From: Candidatus Aquiluna sp. IMCC13023
GTDB taxonomy: Bacteria; Actinomycetota; Actinomycetes; Actinomycetales; Microbacteriaceae
Length of the DNA: 64,000 nt
Direction: 5' to 3'
NCBI RefSeq assembly: GCF_000257665.1
Contig: NZ_AJKR01000002.1
Coordinates: 186,001 to 250,000, forward strand
A program made the translations under genes and the position numbers. Positions 1 to 8,121 of this stretch are shown one piece after another. The notes below the pieces were generated by a model, which was not told where the DNA came from, did not search any database, and saw only the letters and a program-made list of their open reading frames with translations. The number at the start of each line of letters is the position of its first letter. Position 1 is the first letter of the stretch.

Positions 1-2
1 TT

Positions 3-482
3 TTGAGCATATCTCCGAGTGCTGACTCTGACCGGCTGAAACAATGGAGTCAATTTTTCGGGAAAATTCCCTCAGTAAATATTTATCGTGGATCCGGCGC
101 CTGGGACGTTAGAAGCCACTTCGCCGAGAAATTTATGCCCAAGGTGGAGGGTCTAGCATTTCCACCGACTTCGGACAACAGGAGCTATGGGAAAGTCTCA
201 ATACATATCGTCCGACTCGTGAATGCCCTTTTTCTAGCCTGGACCTGGAAAGCCGAAGGCAAACAACCGTACATAAAAGCAAGAGCAAGGCTTAGATCAC
301 GCCTCCTAGCATTTCTGCGCCCCGTCATCGAACTAGACAAGTCGAGGCTAAGACTTTCCAGAAAGAGAGCCTCGATGGTTCGCGAACACTTCCGGGAGGC
401 AAATTCTGAAATGTCTAGGATTTACCTGAATGGGGATCATCTCACGGCGCCACCAGAGCCCCGGAATCTTGAGCAGCGTTGA
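3..482 (+). CDS. C-terminal part of an unidentified protein, cut by window edge
   Basis: The frame is open from the first bases of the window, so this is probably the 3' part of a longer gene; the TTG at position 3 need not be the start. It ends with a basic segment and the words REHFREANSEMSRIYL, a style of ending also met in sulfotransferase-like and glycan-modifying proteins, but I do not recognise the family. Its stop overlaps the TTG start of the next gene (TTGA), so the two are translationally coupled, and it probably belongs to the same sulfation or glycan operon as the following sulfotransferase. Confidence 0.6.
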   Translation: MSISPSADSDRLKQWSQFFGKIPSVNIYRGSGAWDVRSHFAEKFMPKVEGLAFPPTSDNRSYGKVSIHIVRLVNALFLAWTWKAEGKQPYIKARARLRSRLLAFLRPVIELDKSRLRLSRKRASMVREHFREANSEMSRIYLNGDHLTAPPEPRNLEQR

Positions 483-1336
483 GACGCCAGTCATTCATTC
501 TGGGCTTGGGCGCCCAAAAAGCAGGATCAACTTGGCTCTTCGAATATCTTTCCACCCACCCTCAGGCGAACATGGGCGGCTGGAAGGAGTTTGGCTTCTG
601 GGACACTCTTTTTCTGGAAGACCAAACCCGGAGGCTTGGTTACCAGGAGCGACTACGTAAGCTCGAAAAAAGCGGCATTCGAAAATTCGAACCAAGCAAT
701 AAGGCGATGCGAAAAAACCTGACCACGGCGTTGCGGCTCATGGGGACTCCGGATGAATATTTTCCGCACTTTGCCTCTCTGGCAGAGCAATCGTCTGGCA
801 CGGTGCTTGTTGGAGACATCACACCGAGCTATGCACGGCTTAAAGCAAGTCATCTTCAGGTCATAAAGACACGGGTCGAGGACGCAGGCTTCGATTTGAA
901 GCCGGTGTTCATCGTGCGTGAACCGCTATCTCGTCTTAGATCGGCATACGCGATGGAGCTCCGGCGTACTCCCGGATTTGAATCCCCGATGACCTTCGAG
1001 GATTTTGCAGTTTCTGAGTCGGCTGCCATAAGGACAAAGTACGAAGACACTGTGACCGCATTGGATTCAATTTTTGCGCCGGGAGGGGTTTACTACGCGG
1101 CCTACGAATCATTTTTTACGAAAGATAAACTCAGCGAGCTTTGTTCATTCTTGAAAATTGACTACAAAGAACCCAACTTCGAAAAAAAGATCAATCCCGC
1201 CATGCATTTATTTGACGTCAATTCAGCTTTCGAATCGACCATACGCAAGTCCTACGAATCGACTTATGAGTTTTTATACAATCGCTTCCCGGACTGGAAC
1301 CTTAGGCAGCTCTGGGGTATCGAAAAGGGACCGTGA
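479..1336 (+). CDS. PAPS-dependent sulfotransferase family protein
   Basis: This 285-residue protein should transfer sulfate from PAPS to a hydroxyl or amine of a sugar or other small molecule. The 5'-phosphosulfate-binding loop is GAQKAGSTWL (residues 11-20, with the lysine and Ser-Thr expected to hold the sulfate). GDITPSY lies near residue 112, and the 3'-phosphate-binding segment REPLSRLRSAY is at residues 147-157. These are the family's hallmark motifs in the right order. The TTG start overlaps the upstream stop. The PAPS-making genes cysD and cysNC lie 1.3 kb downstream, which supports a PAPS role. The acceptor cannot be told from sequence; a surface glycan is a reasonable guess. Confidence 0.85.
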   Translation: MRRQSFILGLGAQKAGSTWLFEYLSTHPQANMGGWKEFGFWDTLFLEDQTRRLGYQERLRKLEKSGIRKFEPSNKAMRKNLTTALRLMGTPDEYFPHFASLAEQSSGTVLVGDITPSYARLKASHLQVIKTRVEDAGFDLKPVFIVREPLSRLRSAYAMELRRTPGFESPMTFEDFAVSESAAIRTKYEDTVTALDSIFAPGGVYYAAYESFFTKDKLSELCSFLKIDYKEPNFEKKINPAMHLFDVNSAFESTIRKSYESTYEFLYNRFPDWNLRQLWGIEKGP

Positions 1337-1342
1337 TCACCA

Positions 1343-1843
1343 TTGAGTTACTTGTTACATGGGTCAGGCGAGGAACTTGAAGACACTTCCTTGATTACAG
1401 ATGAGTCCATATTGAGCCAGGAAAAAAAACTTAGTCATTTGGATTCCGACCCTCTCCCCATAATCGCATTATTTGTGAGTTTTCTCACCGCCAGGCCTGC
1501 AGCGATGTCGTTAAATGCCAGAAGGTGTGCCGCTTTGGTTTTGCTTGCCATCATTGTCGTTTCATCGAAGGCCCTGTCTCGCGTACTTAGGATTTCATCC
1601 ACAGGCTTTACGGACGGGATCGAGGTCCTGCTGGTAGCTGAGTCTTTTCAGGTGGGAAACGAATCTGCAGCTTCTGGAGCCAGGGCCCTAAAAAGAGTAG
1701 TTACCCTTCCTGCCATGGAATCTCTTGCGTCTGGCGGAGGGGTGTTTGTGAGAGGCTCTCTCGAAAGTTTGAGTTACACAAAAGCGGACTGGGAAAACCC
1801 AGGCTTCATTGCCGCATCTAGCAAGGACTTAATTATCCAATGA
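1343..1843 (+). CDS. Doubtful ORF in a 496-bp gap; possibly antisense of a decayed gene
   Basis: A 166-codon frame with a TTG start and one hydrophobic stretch (ALVLLAIIVV) fills the space between the sulfotransferase and the convergent TauE gene, whose 3' end it overlaps by 11 bases. I recognise no family, and the Ser/Ala/Leu/Arg-rich composition is typical of an antisense shadow. On the minus strand over about 1440-1790 one frame reads as more protein-like (for example DEILSTRDRAFDETT) but has an in-frame TGA and no convincing start. The stretch may therefore hold a decayed minus-strand gene rather than this plus-strand one. Confidence 0.2.
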   Translation: MSYLLHGSGEELEDTSLITDESILSQEKKLSHLDSDPLPIIALFVSFLTARPAAMSLNARRCAALVLLAIIVVSSKALSRVLRISSTGFTDGIEVLLVAESFQVGNESAASGARALKRVVTLPAMESLASGGGVFVRGSLESLSYTKADWENPGFIAASSKDLIIQ

Positions 1844-2594
1844 CCCCAAAGAGCTTGAGTGTCAACCCAGCGGCAGTTAGCACCAAAACCCCACCCAATG
1901 TCTTTCTGAGCAGAACAGCGTTTATCTTTTCAGATAGCAAAGAGCCGAAGATCGCACCTGGGACAGAGCCAAGCAGCAACAAAACAAGGAGTCGCCAGTC
2001 CAAAAAGCCGGCGATTGAATAGCTTGCCCCTGCCAATAGCGCAATCGGAATCGCATGAACGATATCTGTTGCCACAAGACGTTTTGGATTCTGGTCACCC
2101 AAGAGCCTTCTCAGAACGCTCATTCCCAGGGCACCAGCCCCCACCGATGTGGTCGCAACCGCGAATCCTATAAACCCTCCAGATAAAGAGGCCCACCTGG
2201 AGCTGATTCCTCCAACAGAGACAACCCCTCTGGATCGAAGCATCGAAATACCCGTGATGAATATCAGACATGCCAACAGGGCCAAAATCAACCAGATCTG
2301 CTCTCCAAGAAATGCGACCATGGCGAGGATGCCTAGTAACACCCCGGGAATGCTCCCGGCCCAGAGCTTACGAACGCTGACCCAATCGACGGATCCAGCT
2401 TTTCCGTGAACAAAAGCCGCTGAGGTTTTCGTTACGGCCGCAAAAACTAAGTCAGTCGCTACGGCCGTAACTGGGTTTATTCCAAACCCAATCACCAGGA
2501 CTGGCGTCATGATTGCACCGGCTCCAACGCCTGTTAGTCCGACGAGAACGCCGACAGCAAAGGCCATCGATACGTAACTTATTTCGGCTAACAT
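1833..2594 (-). CDS. TauE/SafE family sulfite/sulfonate exporter-like permease
   Basis: A 253-residue, almost wholly hydrophobic protein carrying the duplicated TauE/SafE signature: GLTGVGAGAIMTPVL near residue 19 and SVGAGALGMSVL in the second half. The family has about eight membrane helices and is thought to move sulfite, sulfoacetate or other sulfur-containing anions, mostly outward. It is transcribed divergently from the PAPS genes with only 19 bases between the annotated starts. A role in exporting or importing a sulfur oxyanion linked to the sulfation locus is an inference from that position; the ion moved is unknown. Confidence 0.85.
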   Translation of the reverse strand: MLAEISYVSMAFAVGVLVGLTGVGAGAIMTPVLVIGFGINPVTAVATDLVFAAVTKTSAAFVHGKAGSVDWVSVRKLWAGSIPGVLLGILAMVAFLGEQIWLILALLACLIFITGISMLRSRGVVSVGGISSRWASLSGGFIGFAVATTSVGAGALGMSVLRRLLGDQNPKRLVATDIVHAIPIALLAGASYSIAGFLDWRLLVLLLLGSVPGAIFGSLLSEKINAVLLRKTLGGVLVLTAAGLTLKLFGVIG

Positions 2595-2610
2595 GTCATG
2601 AGTTTGACAT
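2593..2610. promoter_or_regulatory. Inverted repeat between tauE-like gene and cysD; candidate operator
   Basis: ATGTCA (2593-2598) and TGACAT (2605-2610) form a perfect 6-6-6 inverted repeat that overlaps the TauE start codon and lies just before cysD. A second pair, TGAGTT (2599-2604) and AACTCA (2619-2624), overlaps it. A TTGACA hexamer sits at 2604-2609. The position suggests a shared operator for the divergent genes; no regulator is assigned. Confidence 0.35.
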
Positions 2611-2613
2611 AAA

Positions 2614-4086
2614 ATGCGAACTCAAGACACAGATATCAGAAAAAGTTTTCAAAATCTGTTATTCTCGAAAGTTATGCAAACTCAGACATTCCAAGAGGCA
2701 GCCAAGGGGCTAATTAATGAGACCCGTTGGTTCTCTGCTTCCGATGTAGCGAGTGAAATGGGTGGGAGTAGCTCCAGGCGCCAGATATTGCGTTCCATGG
2801 CGAAGCTACACGGGCCGCTAGTATCTGACATGGCTCAAGTAACCGATGGCCAAGGCCGGGGCCTAAACCCTCTCACGAGAACCCACATGAAGGACTGGCT
2901 GGCATCCAAGAGGGTCAAAGCTAGGGTGCTGCAGTTCACTAGCGACAGATCACTTCTGGCACTGACCGACTTTAGCGGCCATGTTCAAATTCGCTCGATT
3001 AGTGGCCTCACCGCCGAAGAGGTGAGCCGGGCTCTGACTGAAATATCCGAGCCATTGATGCTCATACCTCATGGTGCTGTGCGCGAATTGTTGCAGGACG
3101 TGTCTAAAGTTGGCCATCATGAGATTCTGGATGCCACACACCCTCCGACTGAATTTTCACCTAAAAAACAGGCGCCGCAAAGCGTAGTTTCTGAAAAGCA
3201 CATAATCGAGCTTGAGCGGGAGAGCATATACATTATCCGGGAGGCAGTCGCGGCCGCCGAAAAGCCAGCAATGCTCTTTTCCATGGGCAAAGACTCCATG
3301 GCCATGCTGCGCCTCGCCGAAAAGGCCTTTGCGCCTGAGCCAATTCCTTTCCCGCTGGTAGTGATTGACACCAGATGGAAATTCCAAGAAATGTATGCAT
3401 TTAGGAGATGGATGGAATCCCGGGAAGATTTGAATTTGATTATTCACATCAACCCTGATGCGATTGCAGCCGATGTCAATCCTTTCGACTCAGGGTCAGC
3501 AGTCCACACCGACATAACAAAGACGCAGGCACTGAAGCAGGTTCTGGATGAGCATGGCTTCGACTTTGTTTTTGGCGGCGCTAGGCGAGATGAAGAGAAA
3601 TCAAGAGCGAAGGAAAGAGTCTTTTCAGTTAGAGACTCAAACCACGGCTGGGATCCAAAAAATCAGAGGCCAGAGCTCTGGGACTTTTACAACACAACTT
3701 TGACAAACGGCCAAACGATGCGAGTCTTCCCTTTATCAAATTGGACCGAGATAGACATTTGGAAGTACCTAGAGAACGAGGCAGTTCCTCTCGTGCCGTT
3801 GTATTTTTCAAGGCGTCGCCCCTACGTAGTGCGAAACGGTTCGCTGATCATGGTCAATGACGAGCGTTTTCGACTTGAGCCTGGAGAGAAGGTTCGTTTT
3901 GACCCCATACGATTCCGCACGCTTGGGTGTTATCCGCTAACAGGAGGCGTTCTTTCTTCGGCACAAAACCTGCCAGAAATTCTTGAGGAGCTCAGCAGCA
4001 CAAGGGTTAGCGAGCGAAGTTCTAGGGTTATTGATTCCGACCGAGGAGCAAGCATGGAGCAGAAGAAACGAGAAGGTTACTTCTGA
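2614..4086 (+). CDS. cysD: Sulfate adenylyltransferase subunit 2 with a ~195-residue N-terminal extension
   Basis: The C-terminal ~295 residues are a CysD/NodP ATP sulfurylase: [11 protein letters not shown] precedes the PP-loop SMGKDS (about residue 223), followed by [26 protein letters not shown] and the C-terminal KKREGYF. With CysN it makes APS from ATP and sulfate. The first ~195 residues are not part of normal CysD, which is about 300 residues long. They include a stretch resembling a winged helix-turn-helix ([15 protein letters not shown]) and then an alpha/beta-looking segment. Translation could instead begin at ATG 2674; neither start has a good ribosome site. The stop overlaps the cysNC start (TGATG). 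Confidence 0.9.
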   Translation: MRTQDTDIRKSFQNLLFSKVMQTQTFQEAAKGLINETRWFSASDVASEMGGSSSRRQILRSMAKLHGPLVSDMAQVTDGQGRGLNPLTRTHMKDWLASKRVKARVLQFTSDRSLLALTDFSGHVQIRSISGLTAEEVSRALTEISEPLMLIPHGAVRELLQDVSKVGHHEILDATHPPTEFSPKKQAPQSVVSEKHIIELERESIYIIREAVAAAEKPAMLFSMGKDSMAMLRLAEKAFAPEPIPFPLVVIDTRWKFQEMYAFRRWMESREDLNLIIHINPDAIAADVNPFDSGSAVHTDITKTQALKQVLDEHGFDFVFGGARRDEEKSRAKERVFSVRDSNHGWDPKNQRPELWDFYNTTLTNGQTMRVFPLSNWTEIDIWKYLENEAVPLVPLYFSRRRPYVVRNGSLIMVNDERFRLEPGEKVRFDPIRFRTLGCYPLTGGVLSSAQNLPEILEELSSTRVSERSSRVIDSDRGASMEQKKREGYF

Positions 4087-5855
4087 TGCCAAATGAGATT
4101 TTCAAAATCACCTCAGCCGGATCAGTCGATGACGGCAAATCCACGGTTCTTGCGAGGCTACTCCTAGACACTGGCAGTATTTACGATGATCAATACAACA
4201 AGAACTTTGATCCAAATAGGATCGCAGACCTCCTTGATGGCCTCGAAAGCGAACTTGAGCAAGGAATCACAATAGATGTTGCCCACAGGTTTTTTGATTC
4301 GAAAACAAGAAGATATCAAATAGCTGACTCACCTGGACACGAGCAGTACACCAGAAATATGGCAACGGCTTGCGCCGGAAGCGATGCGCTGCTGTTGGTT
4401 GTTGATGCGACGGCAGGCTTAAAGCCTCAAACCAAGCTTCACCTAGACATCGCGCTTCGGCTAGGAATTCGAGATGTCATATTCGCGATCAATAAGATCG
4501 ATCTTGTTGGGTTTAGCAAGAAAACATTCGATCAAATTGCTAAAAGCATTTCGACCCTTCTTGAAGAGCGTGAGACCACTTTTGGTCCAATAAATCACCA
4601 ATCAGTTCCCCTGAGCGGGCTCAAGGGGCAGAATGTGGTTCGACCATCAAGCAAGTTGTCTTGGTTCATCGGCCCTACGCTCATGGAGGCCCTAGACGGG
4701 ATTGAGCGAAGACCAAGGGCCAGCGACAGTGCGAAACTAATCGTTCAATACGTTCAGCGAATTCCAGGCGGTGGACGCCGATACCTTGGCTCACTTCGAG
4801 ACGGCGTCCTAGAGGTCGGACAAAACCTATTTGTCAATGGTCAGCAAATGCAAGTAGAGCAGCTTCTAAACAATGGCGTCCCATGTGAACGTGCGGAACC
4901 TGGTAGCTCAATTTCAGTAGTAATAAATAGAGAACTTGACGTAGCCGTCGGCGATCTACTATCCGCAGAGAATTTTAAAAGCCATGATCAATTTGAGGTT
5001 GATCTCATCTGGCTCCACACGGAAAAGGGGGTAAAAGGGCGCAAGTACATACTCAAGTCAGCATCTAGCATTTCAAGCGCTTCGATAACAAAGATCAGCC
5101 GAATAGATATAGAGACCAATAAAAAAGATGCACAGTCACCGAGTATTCTGACGAACGAGATTCAGCGCTGCAATCTCTCGCTGACGGGCTCATTGCCGCT
5201 GCAGGCTTTCGATACTTACTCAGAATTGGGGCGATTCGTGCTTGTTGAGCCTCAGTCCGGTCAGACCGTGGCCGTAGGGACTGTCAACTATCATCTCAAT
5301 CGCAGCGAGAACCTTACGGAGCATCAGTTCGCAGTGACCCCTGCCCTGCACGAGCAATTAACCGGAGTCAGTGGGAAAGTGTTCTGGTTCACAGGGCTCT
5401 CGGGGTCTGGCAAATCCACCCTTGCTAACAAATTTAGCCAAGAGCTCCATGCCAAGGGTGTCCCACATTTCGTGCTTGACGGCGACAATCTGCGCCTTGG
5501 GATCAATAGAGATCTTGGCTTCACCGAGGAGGATAGGTCAGAGAACATTAGAAGAACGGCTGAAATCGCTTCGCTTATGGCGGATGCTGGGCTTGTCGTA
5601 TCCGTAGCGCTAATCTCCCCCTACCAAAGAGATAGGCAAATGGCCCGTGAGATAATTGGAGCAGGTAGATTCCAGGAGATTTACGTTGCTACTCCTCTTG
5701 AGGAGTGCGAGAAAAGAGACCCCAAGGGTCTTTACAAAAAGGCGAGATCCGGGGAAATACCAAACTTCACTGGAGTTTCGAGCCCCTACGAGAGACCTGA
5801 CGGCAGGGCCATCGAAGTTCTTGATTTCGAGGAATTAGTCAGAAAAATCGGGTAA
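4086..5855 (+). CDS. cysNC: Bifunctional sulfate adenylyltransferase GTPase subunit / APS kinase (CysN-CysC fusion)
   Basis: At 589 residues this is a two-domain enzyme. Residues 1 to about 415 are CysN: P-loop GSVDDGKST, switch region DSPGHEQY, NKID base-recognition motif, then the beta-barrel domains. From about residue 425 comes CysC, APS kinase, with a second P-loop GLSGSGKST (about 437), LDGDNLRLGINRDLGF and ISPYQRDRQ. The pair drives ATP sulfurylase with GTP hydrolysis and phosphorylates APS to PAPS. This is the NodQ-like architecture seen where PAPS feeds sulfotransferases. No APS/PAPS reductase or sulfite reductase follows, so sulfation is the likely use. Confidence 0.95.
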   Translation: MPNEIFKITSAGSVDDGKSTVLARLLLDTGSIYDDQYNKNFDPNRIADLLDGLESELEQGITIDVAHRFFDSKTRRYQIADSPGHEQYTRNMATACAGSDALLLVVDATAGLKPQTKLHLDIALRLGIRDVIFAINKIDLVGFSKKTFDQIAKSISTLLEERETTFGPINHQSVPLSGLKGQNVVRPSSKLSWFIGPTLMEALDGIERRPRASDSAKLIVQYVQRIPGGGRRYLGSLRDGVLEVGQNLFVNGQQMQVEQLLNNGVPCERAEPGSSISVVINRELDVAVGDLLSAENFKSHDQFEVDLIWLHTEKGVKGRKYILKSASSISSASITKISRIDIETNKKDAQSPSILTNEIQRCNLSLTGSLPLQAFDTYSELGRFVLVEPQSGQTVAVGTVNYHLNRSENLTEHQFAVTPALHEQLTGVSGKVFWFTGLSGSGKSTLANKFSQELHAKGVPHFVLDGDNLRLGINRDLGFTEEDRSENIRRTAEIASLMADAGLVVSVALISPYQRDRQMAREIIGAGRFQEIYVATPLEECEKRDPKGLYKKARSGEIPNFTGVSSPYERPDGRAIEVLDFEELVRKIG

Positions 5856-5960
5856 ATTCAGGTACTTAAGATTTCGAAACCACCGATGCATGCTAACTAG
5901 GAATCTTCGTCCCACAGCTCTGGTTCAAACCTCGTGGTAGTTCTTATTAGGGAGATGCCA

Positions 5961-6347
5961 ATGCAGAAGTTGATCGTAGCTGTAGCTTTGTTGGGCCTGG
6001 TGTTTTTGGGGCTTTCCCCAGCGCAGGCTGATGCTAAATATGTTCCAACCCAAAAGACTCTTACCGACGCTGTCGGTAGAGCAATTCTGTTGAGTGGCAT
6101 TCAAAAAGCTGAGATCGAGGCAGTTGTCAAAGACAACCCAAACGCCGAGAAGTTCATCTGCACGGGAATACGTCTTGTGGGGACCTCTGACAGGATGAAC
6201 CTGGTTGTTAGAAAACGAGCCAAAGAAGCCTGCGATTACGCCAAGGAACTAAACCCGAAACTCTCAACCTGGTACCAATCAAAGACAACCAAAGCCAGAA
6301 GCTATAACGGCAGGGTGCTGCTGGTCCTGAAGACTCCGGCCAACTAA
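5961..6347 (+). CDS. Small secreted protein with an OmpA-like C-terminal segment
   Basis: ATG 5961 is chosen because GGGAG lies just upstream and the product then opens with a clean signal peptide (KLIVAVALLGLVFLGL, cleavage near AQA-DA). The frame is open from 5934. The mature ~105 residues end in a pattern (FICTGIRLVG, RAKEACDYAKELNP) that recalls the OmpA-like repeats found at the C-termini of many actinobacterial cell-surface proteins, where they may touch the cell wall. Here it stands alone. Function unknown. A perfect 12-base palindrome, CTAACTAGTTAG (6344-6355), covers its stop. Confidence 0.75.
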   Translation: MQKLIVAVALLGLVFLGLSPAQADAKYVPTQKTLTDAVGRAILLSGIQKAEIEAVVKDNPNAEKFICTGIRLVGTSDRMNLVVRKRAKEACDYAKELNPKLSTWYQSKTTKARSYNGRVLLVLKTPAN

Positions 6348-6380
6348 CTAGTTAGCTCTATCTTCGGCTAACCTTTAGGG

Positions 6381-6935
6381 GTGAAGAAAAGTCTTATACC
6401 CCTTGCTCTAGTTGCAGGTTTCTCTTTGGCTGTTGGCCTTGCTGGCTGCGCTCCAGCGGAGGTTGCTTCAAGCACTGCACCTGAAGTAACAGCCTCCGCT
6501 ACTACGCCAGAGACAGCTGTCGAGGCGAATGTCTTAGATGCTGTTGAAGCAAGCTATCAACTTTGGCTTTCTCAAGGCATGACCGAGGAGGTTACCTCCT
6601 CGGGTGACCGCTACATCCTGACCTATCAGCCAGGTGGCGATTTTGTGGCAGCACTTTATAACTTAGAGCTTGAAGACGTGATCCCTATCGAGCAGCCAGA
6701 GCTCTTTACTGTCTATAGCGCTTGGATGATGCTCAAGGATGATGCGACTGTGATTGTTGAGGGCGACAACCAGTTGACGCTCACAAACGAAGGCTACGGC
6801 GACTTCACGGTATTTATTGAAAACGGGATTATCATCTCCGGCGAGGCCGTAAATGGGTCCTGGACTGGAGTGTTTAGGTATGAGCCGGATCTTCCAACCT
6901 TAGGAATACTTGAACAGTCTCTGAACGCCGAATAA
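6381..6935 (+). CDS. Predicted lipoprotein of unknown function
   Basis: The 184-residue product starts at GTG with a lysine-rich n-region, a hydrophobic stretch and the lipobox GLAGC (Cys23), so it should be anchored to the outer face of the membrane. A Thr/Ala/Glu-rich linker follows and then about 135 residues with no family I recognise. A TAACCT hexamer at 6369-6374 ends six bases before the GTG and there is no properly spaced ribosome site, which fits a leaderless message. GTTAGC (6351-6356) and GCTAAC (6367-6372) can pair just upstream. Confidence 0.75.
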   Translation: MKKSLIPLALVAGFSLAVGLAGCAPAEVASSTAPEVTASATTPETAVEANVLDAVEASYQLWLSQGMTEEVTSSGDRYILTYQPGGDFVAALYNLELEDVIPIEQPELFTVYSAWMMLKDDATVIVEGDNQLTLTNEGYGDFTVFIENGIIISGEAVNGSWTGVFRYEPDLPTLGILEQSLNAE

Positions 6936-6974
6936 ATGCGGTAAACCCCACTAAAACACTGCCGCCAAAAAAAG
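6935..6974 (+). repeat. 40-base direct repeat, copy 1
   Basis: Begins AATGCGGTAAACCCCACT and ends GCCGCCAAAAAAAG, starting inside the stop codon of the lipoprotein gene. It is identical to 7987-8026. The arms GCGGTA and TGCCGC within it can pair (one G-T), but the A-run follows the stem on the plus strand, so it is not a plus-strand terminator. Confidence 0.9.
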
Positions 6975-7046
6975 ATTGGGCTATTGTTTTGATGACTCCG
7001 CATCTACCTTACGCACCTCTAGATTGCAGAAAGAGAACCCCTACTA

Positions 7047-7796
7047 GTGCCAGTCTCAAGCAAATCTTTCGAAACGCAGAAGCAACTAACCTTCAGCTAC
7101 CCACAGATTTATAAATATTATTTTGACCTCGCGCAGATTTTCTCCAGACGAGGGCTGCGTATTCTGAAGACCGATTCACACAATGAATCGAGGATATTTC
7201 CCCATAGCATCCCACTAATGCCTGTTCTCAGCCAAGGAAACTTTGCCCGGTCCATTGAAATTGATGACAACATCTTGGATTTGGCGAAACGGAATTTTCC
7301 AATCCTCGATTTTGTTTCTGGAGATATTCGAACACTGAGCGATGACCAGGCATTCGATGCAGTTTTGGATTTTTCCACAATTGATCATGTTCAGAGAACT
7401 GAGCTCATGTCAGTTTTGGGGAACTATAAGCGCTCTGCTAACTTCGTCTCGATAATAGTTTGGATCTCGGACACACGTTCAGACCGCAAGGCGCAAAGCT
7501 ACTTTCCTAAAAGTTATTTTGAGAATTCTCTCAGTCAGTTTTTTGGATCCGACTACATCAGCACTCTACTTTTTAGCGATAGGGACGCGCAACTGTTCCA
7601 CTATCTTGCAGGCACTGGCCCAGCTGCTGAATTGATTGACGAGATTCTGGAACTCGGCGCAGTTTCGCTACTAGTCAATAAAGAGGCCAAGTTTCTCTGG
7701 TCGATACAGACAAGTCAACCAGTGAGGTGGGCTCTAAGGTTAGGGAGTTTGAGGCGATTGGCAGGACGTCTGTACTACAGGTGGCTAGCCCGTTAG
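7047..7796 (+). CDS. Degenerate class I SAM-methyltransferase-like protein
   Basis: A 249-residue protein with a GTG start. The middle matches the Rossmann core of class I methyltransferases after strand 1: an acidic residue at the end of strand 2 (RSIEIDDN), GDIRTL after strand 3, and FDAVLDFSTIDHV for strand 4. The glycine-rich SAM loop expected before these is replaced by PLMPVLSQGNFA, so SAM binding is doubtful. The Trp/Arg-rich C-terminus is unfamiliar. The gene is enclosed by the two copies of the 40-base direct repeat, suggesting it arrived as one 1.05-kb unit and may be decaying. Confidence 0.6.
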   Translation: MPVSSKSFETQKQLTFSYPQIYKYYFDLAQIFSRRGLRILKTDSHNESRIFPHSIPLMPVLSQGNFARSIEIDDNILDLAKRNFPILDFVSGDIRTLSDDQAFDAVLDFSTIDHVQRTELMSVLGNYKRSANFVSIIVWISDTRSDRKAQSYFPKSYFENSLSQFFGSDYISTLLFSDRDAQLFHYLAGTGPAAELIDEILELGAVSLLVNKEAKFLWSIQTSQPVRWALRLGSLRRLAGRLYYRWLAR

Positions 7797-8115
7797 GATT
7801 TTGTAATCTTGCAGCCCGATTTTTCTGCTTGGCGTTTGGGTGGTGCGTGTGAGGCCCTCCAGTGCATGAAAGTCCAAAAGGGGCCTGACAATCGACAAAA
7901 CAGGGCTGGAGCTACAACTGGAGATCCTCTACGGGTATGGCTCTTGGGGATTGTCTCGGGTGAAAAGCATGTTAAATTCGCCTGTCAATGCGGTAAACCC
8001 CACTAAAACACTGCCGCCAAAAAAAGGGGTGAGCTACACTAACCAAACAGGAAGCTAATCAAACTTGCGGCATCCGAGCAGAGATGTTCGGACATCCGAA
8101 CTAATCCAAAGGTAG
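7797..8115. other. 319-bp gap: repeat copy plus possible structured RNA region
   Basis: No convincing gene. A 65-codon frame at 7809-8006 has no recognisable content. The stretch 7840-7986 is rich in short complementary runs (for example GAGGCCC and GGGGCC). The second copy of the 40-base repeat lies at 7987-8026. A small hairpin GATGT-TCGG-ACATC occupies 8083-8096, just ahead of the H1-like gene, and may be a leader or operator element. Confidence 0.5.
7987..8026 (+). repeat. 40-base direct repeat, copy 2
   Basis: Exact copy of 6935-6974, offset by 1,052 bases. The identity stops sharply at both ends (A versus C before; A versus G after). The two copies bracket the methyltransferase-like gene and the adjacent gap. 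Confidence 0.9.
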
Positions 8116-8121
8116 ATGCGA

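Noticed and set aside
7809-8006. 65-codon plus-strand frame after the methyltransferase-like gene
   Set aside because: No ribosome site, no recognisable content, and it runs into the 40-base repeat.
7840-8020. Short matches to RNase P RNA wording in the right order (GAAAGTCC, ACAGGGC, GGGTGAAA, GGTAAACCCCAC)
   Set aside because: The most conserved parts (ACAGAAA region and the 3' end) are missing, the length is too short, and the last match belongs to the 40-base repeat that also occurs alone at 6935. Probably chance or at most a fragment. A covariance-model search would decide.
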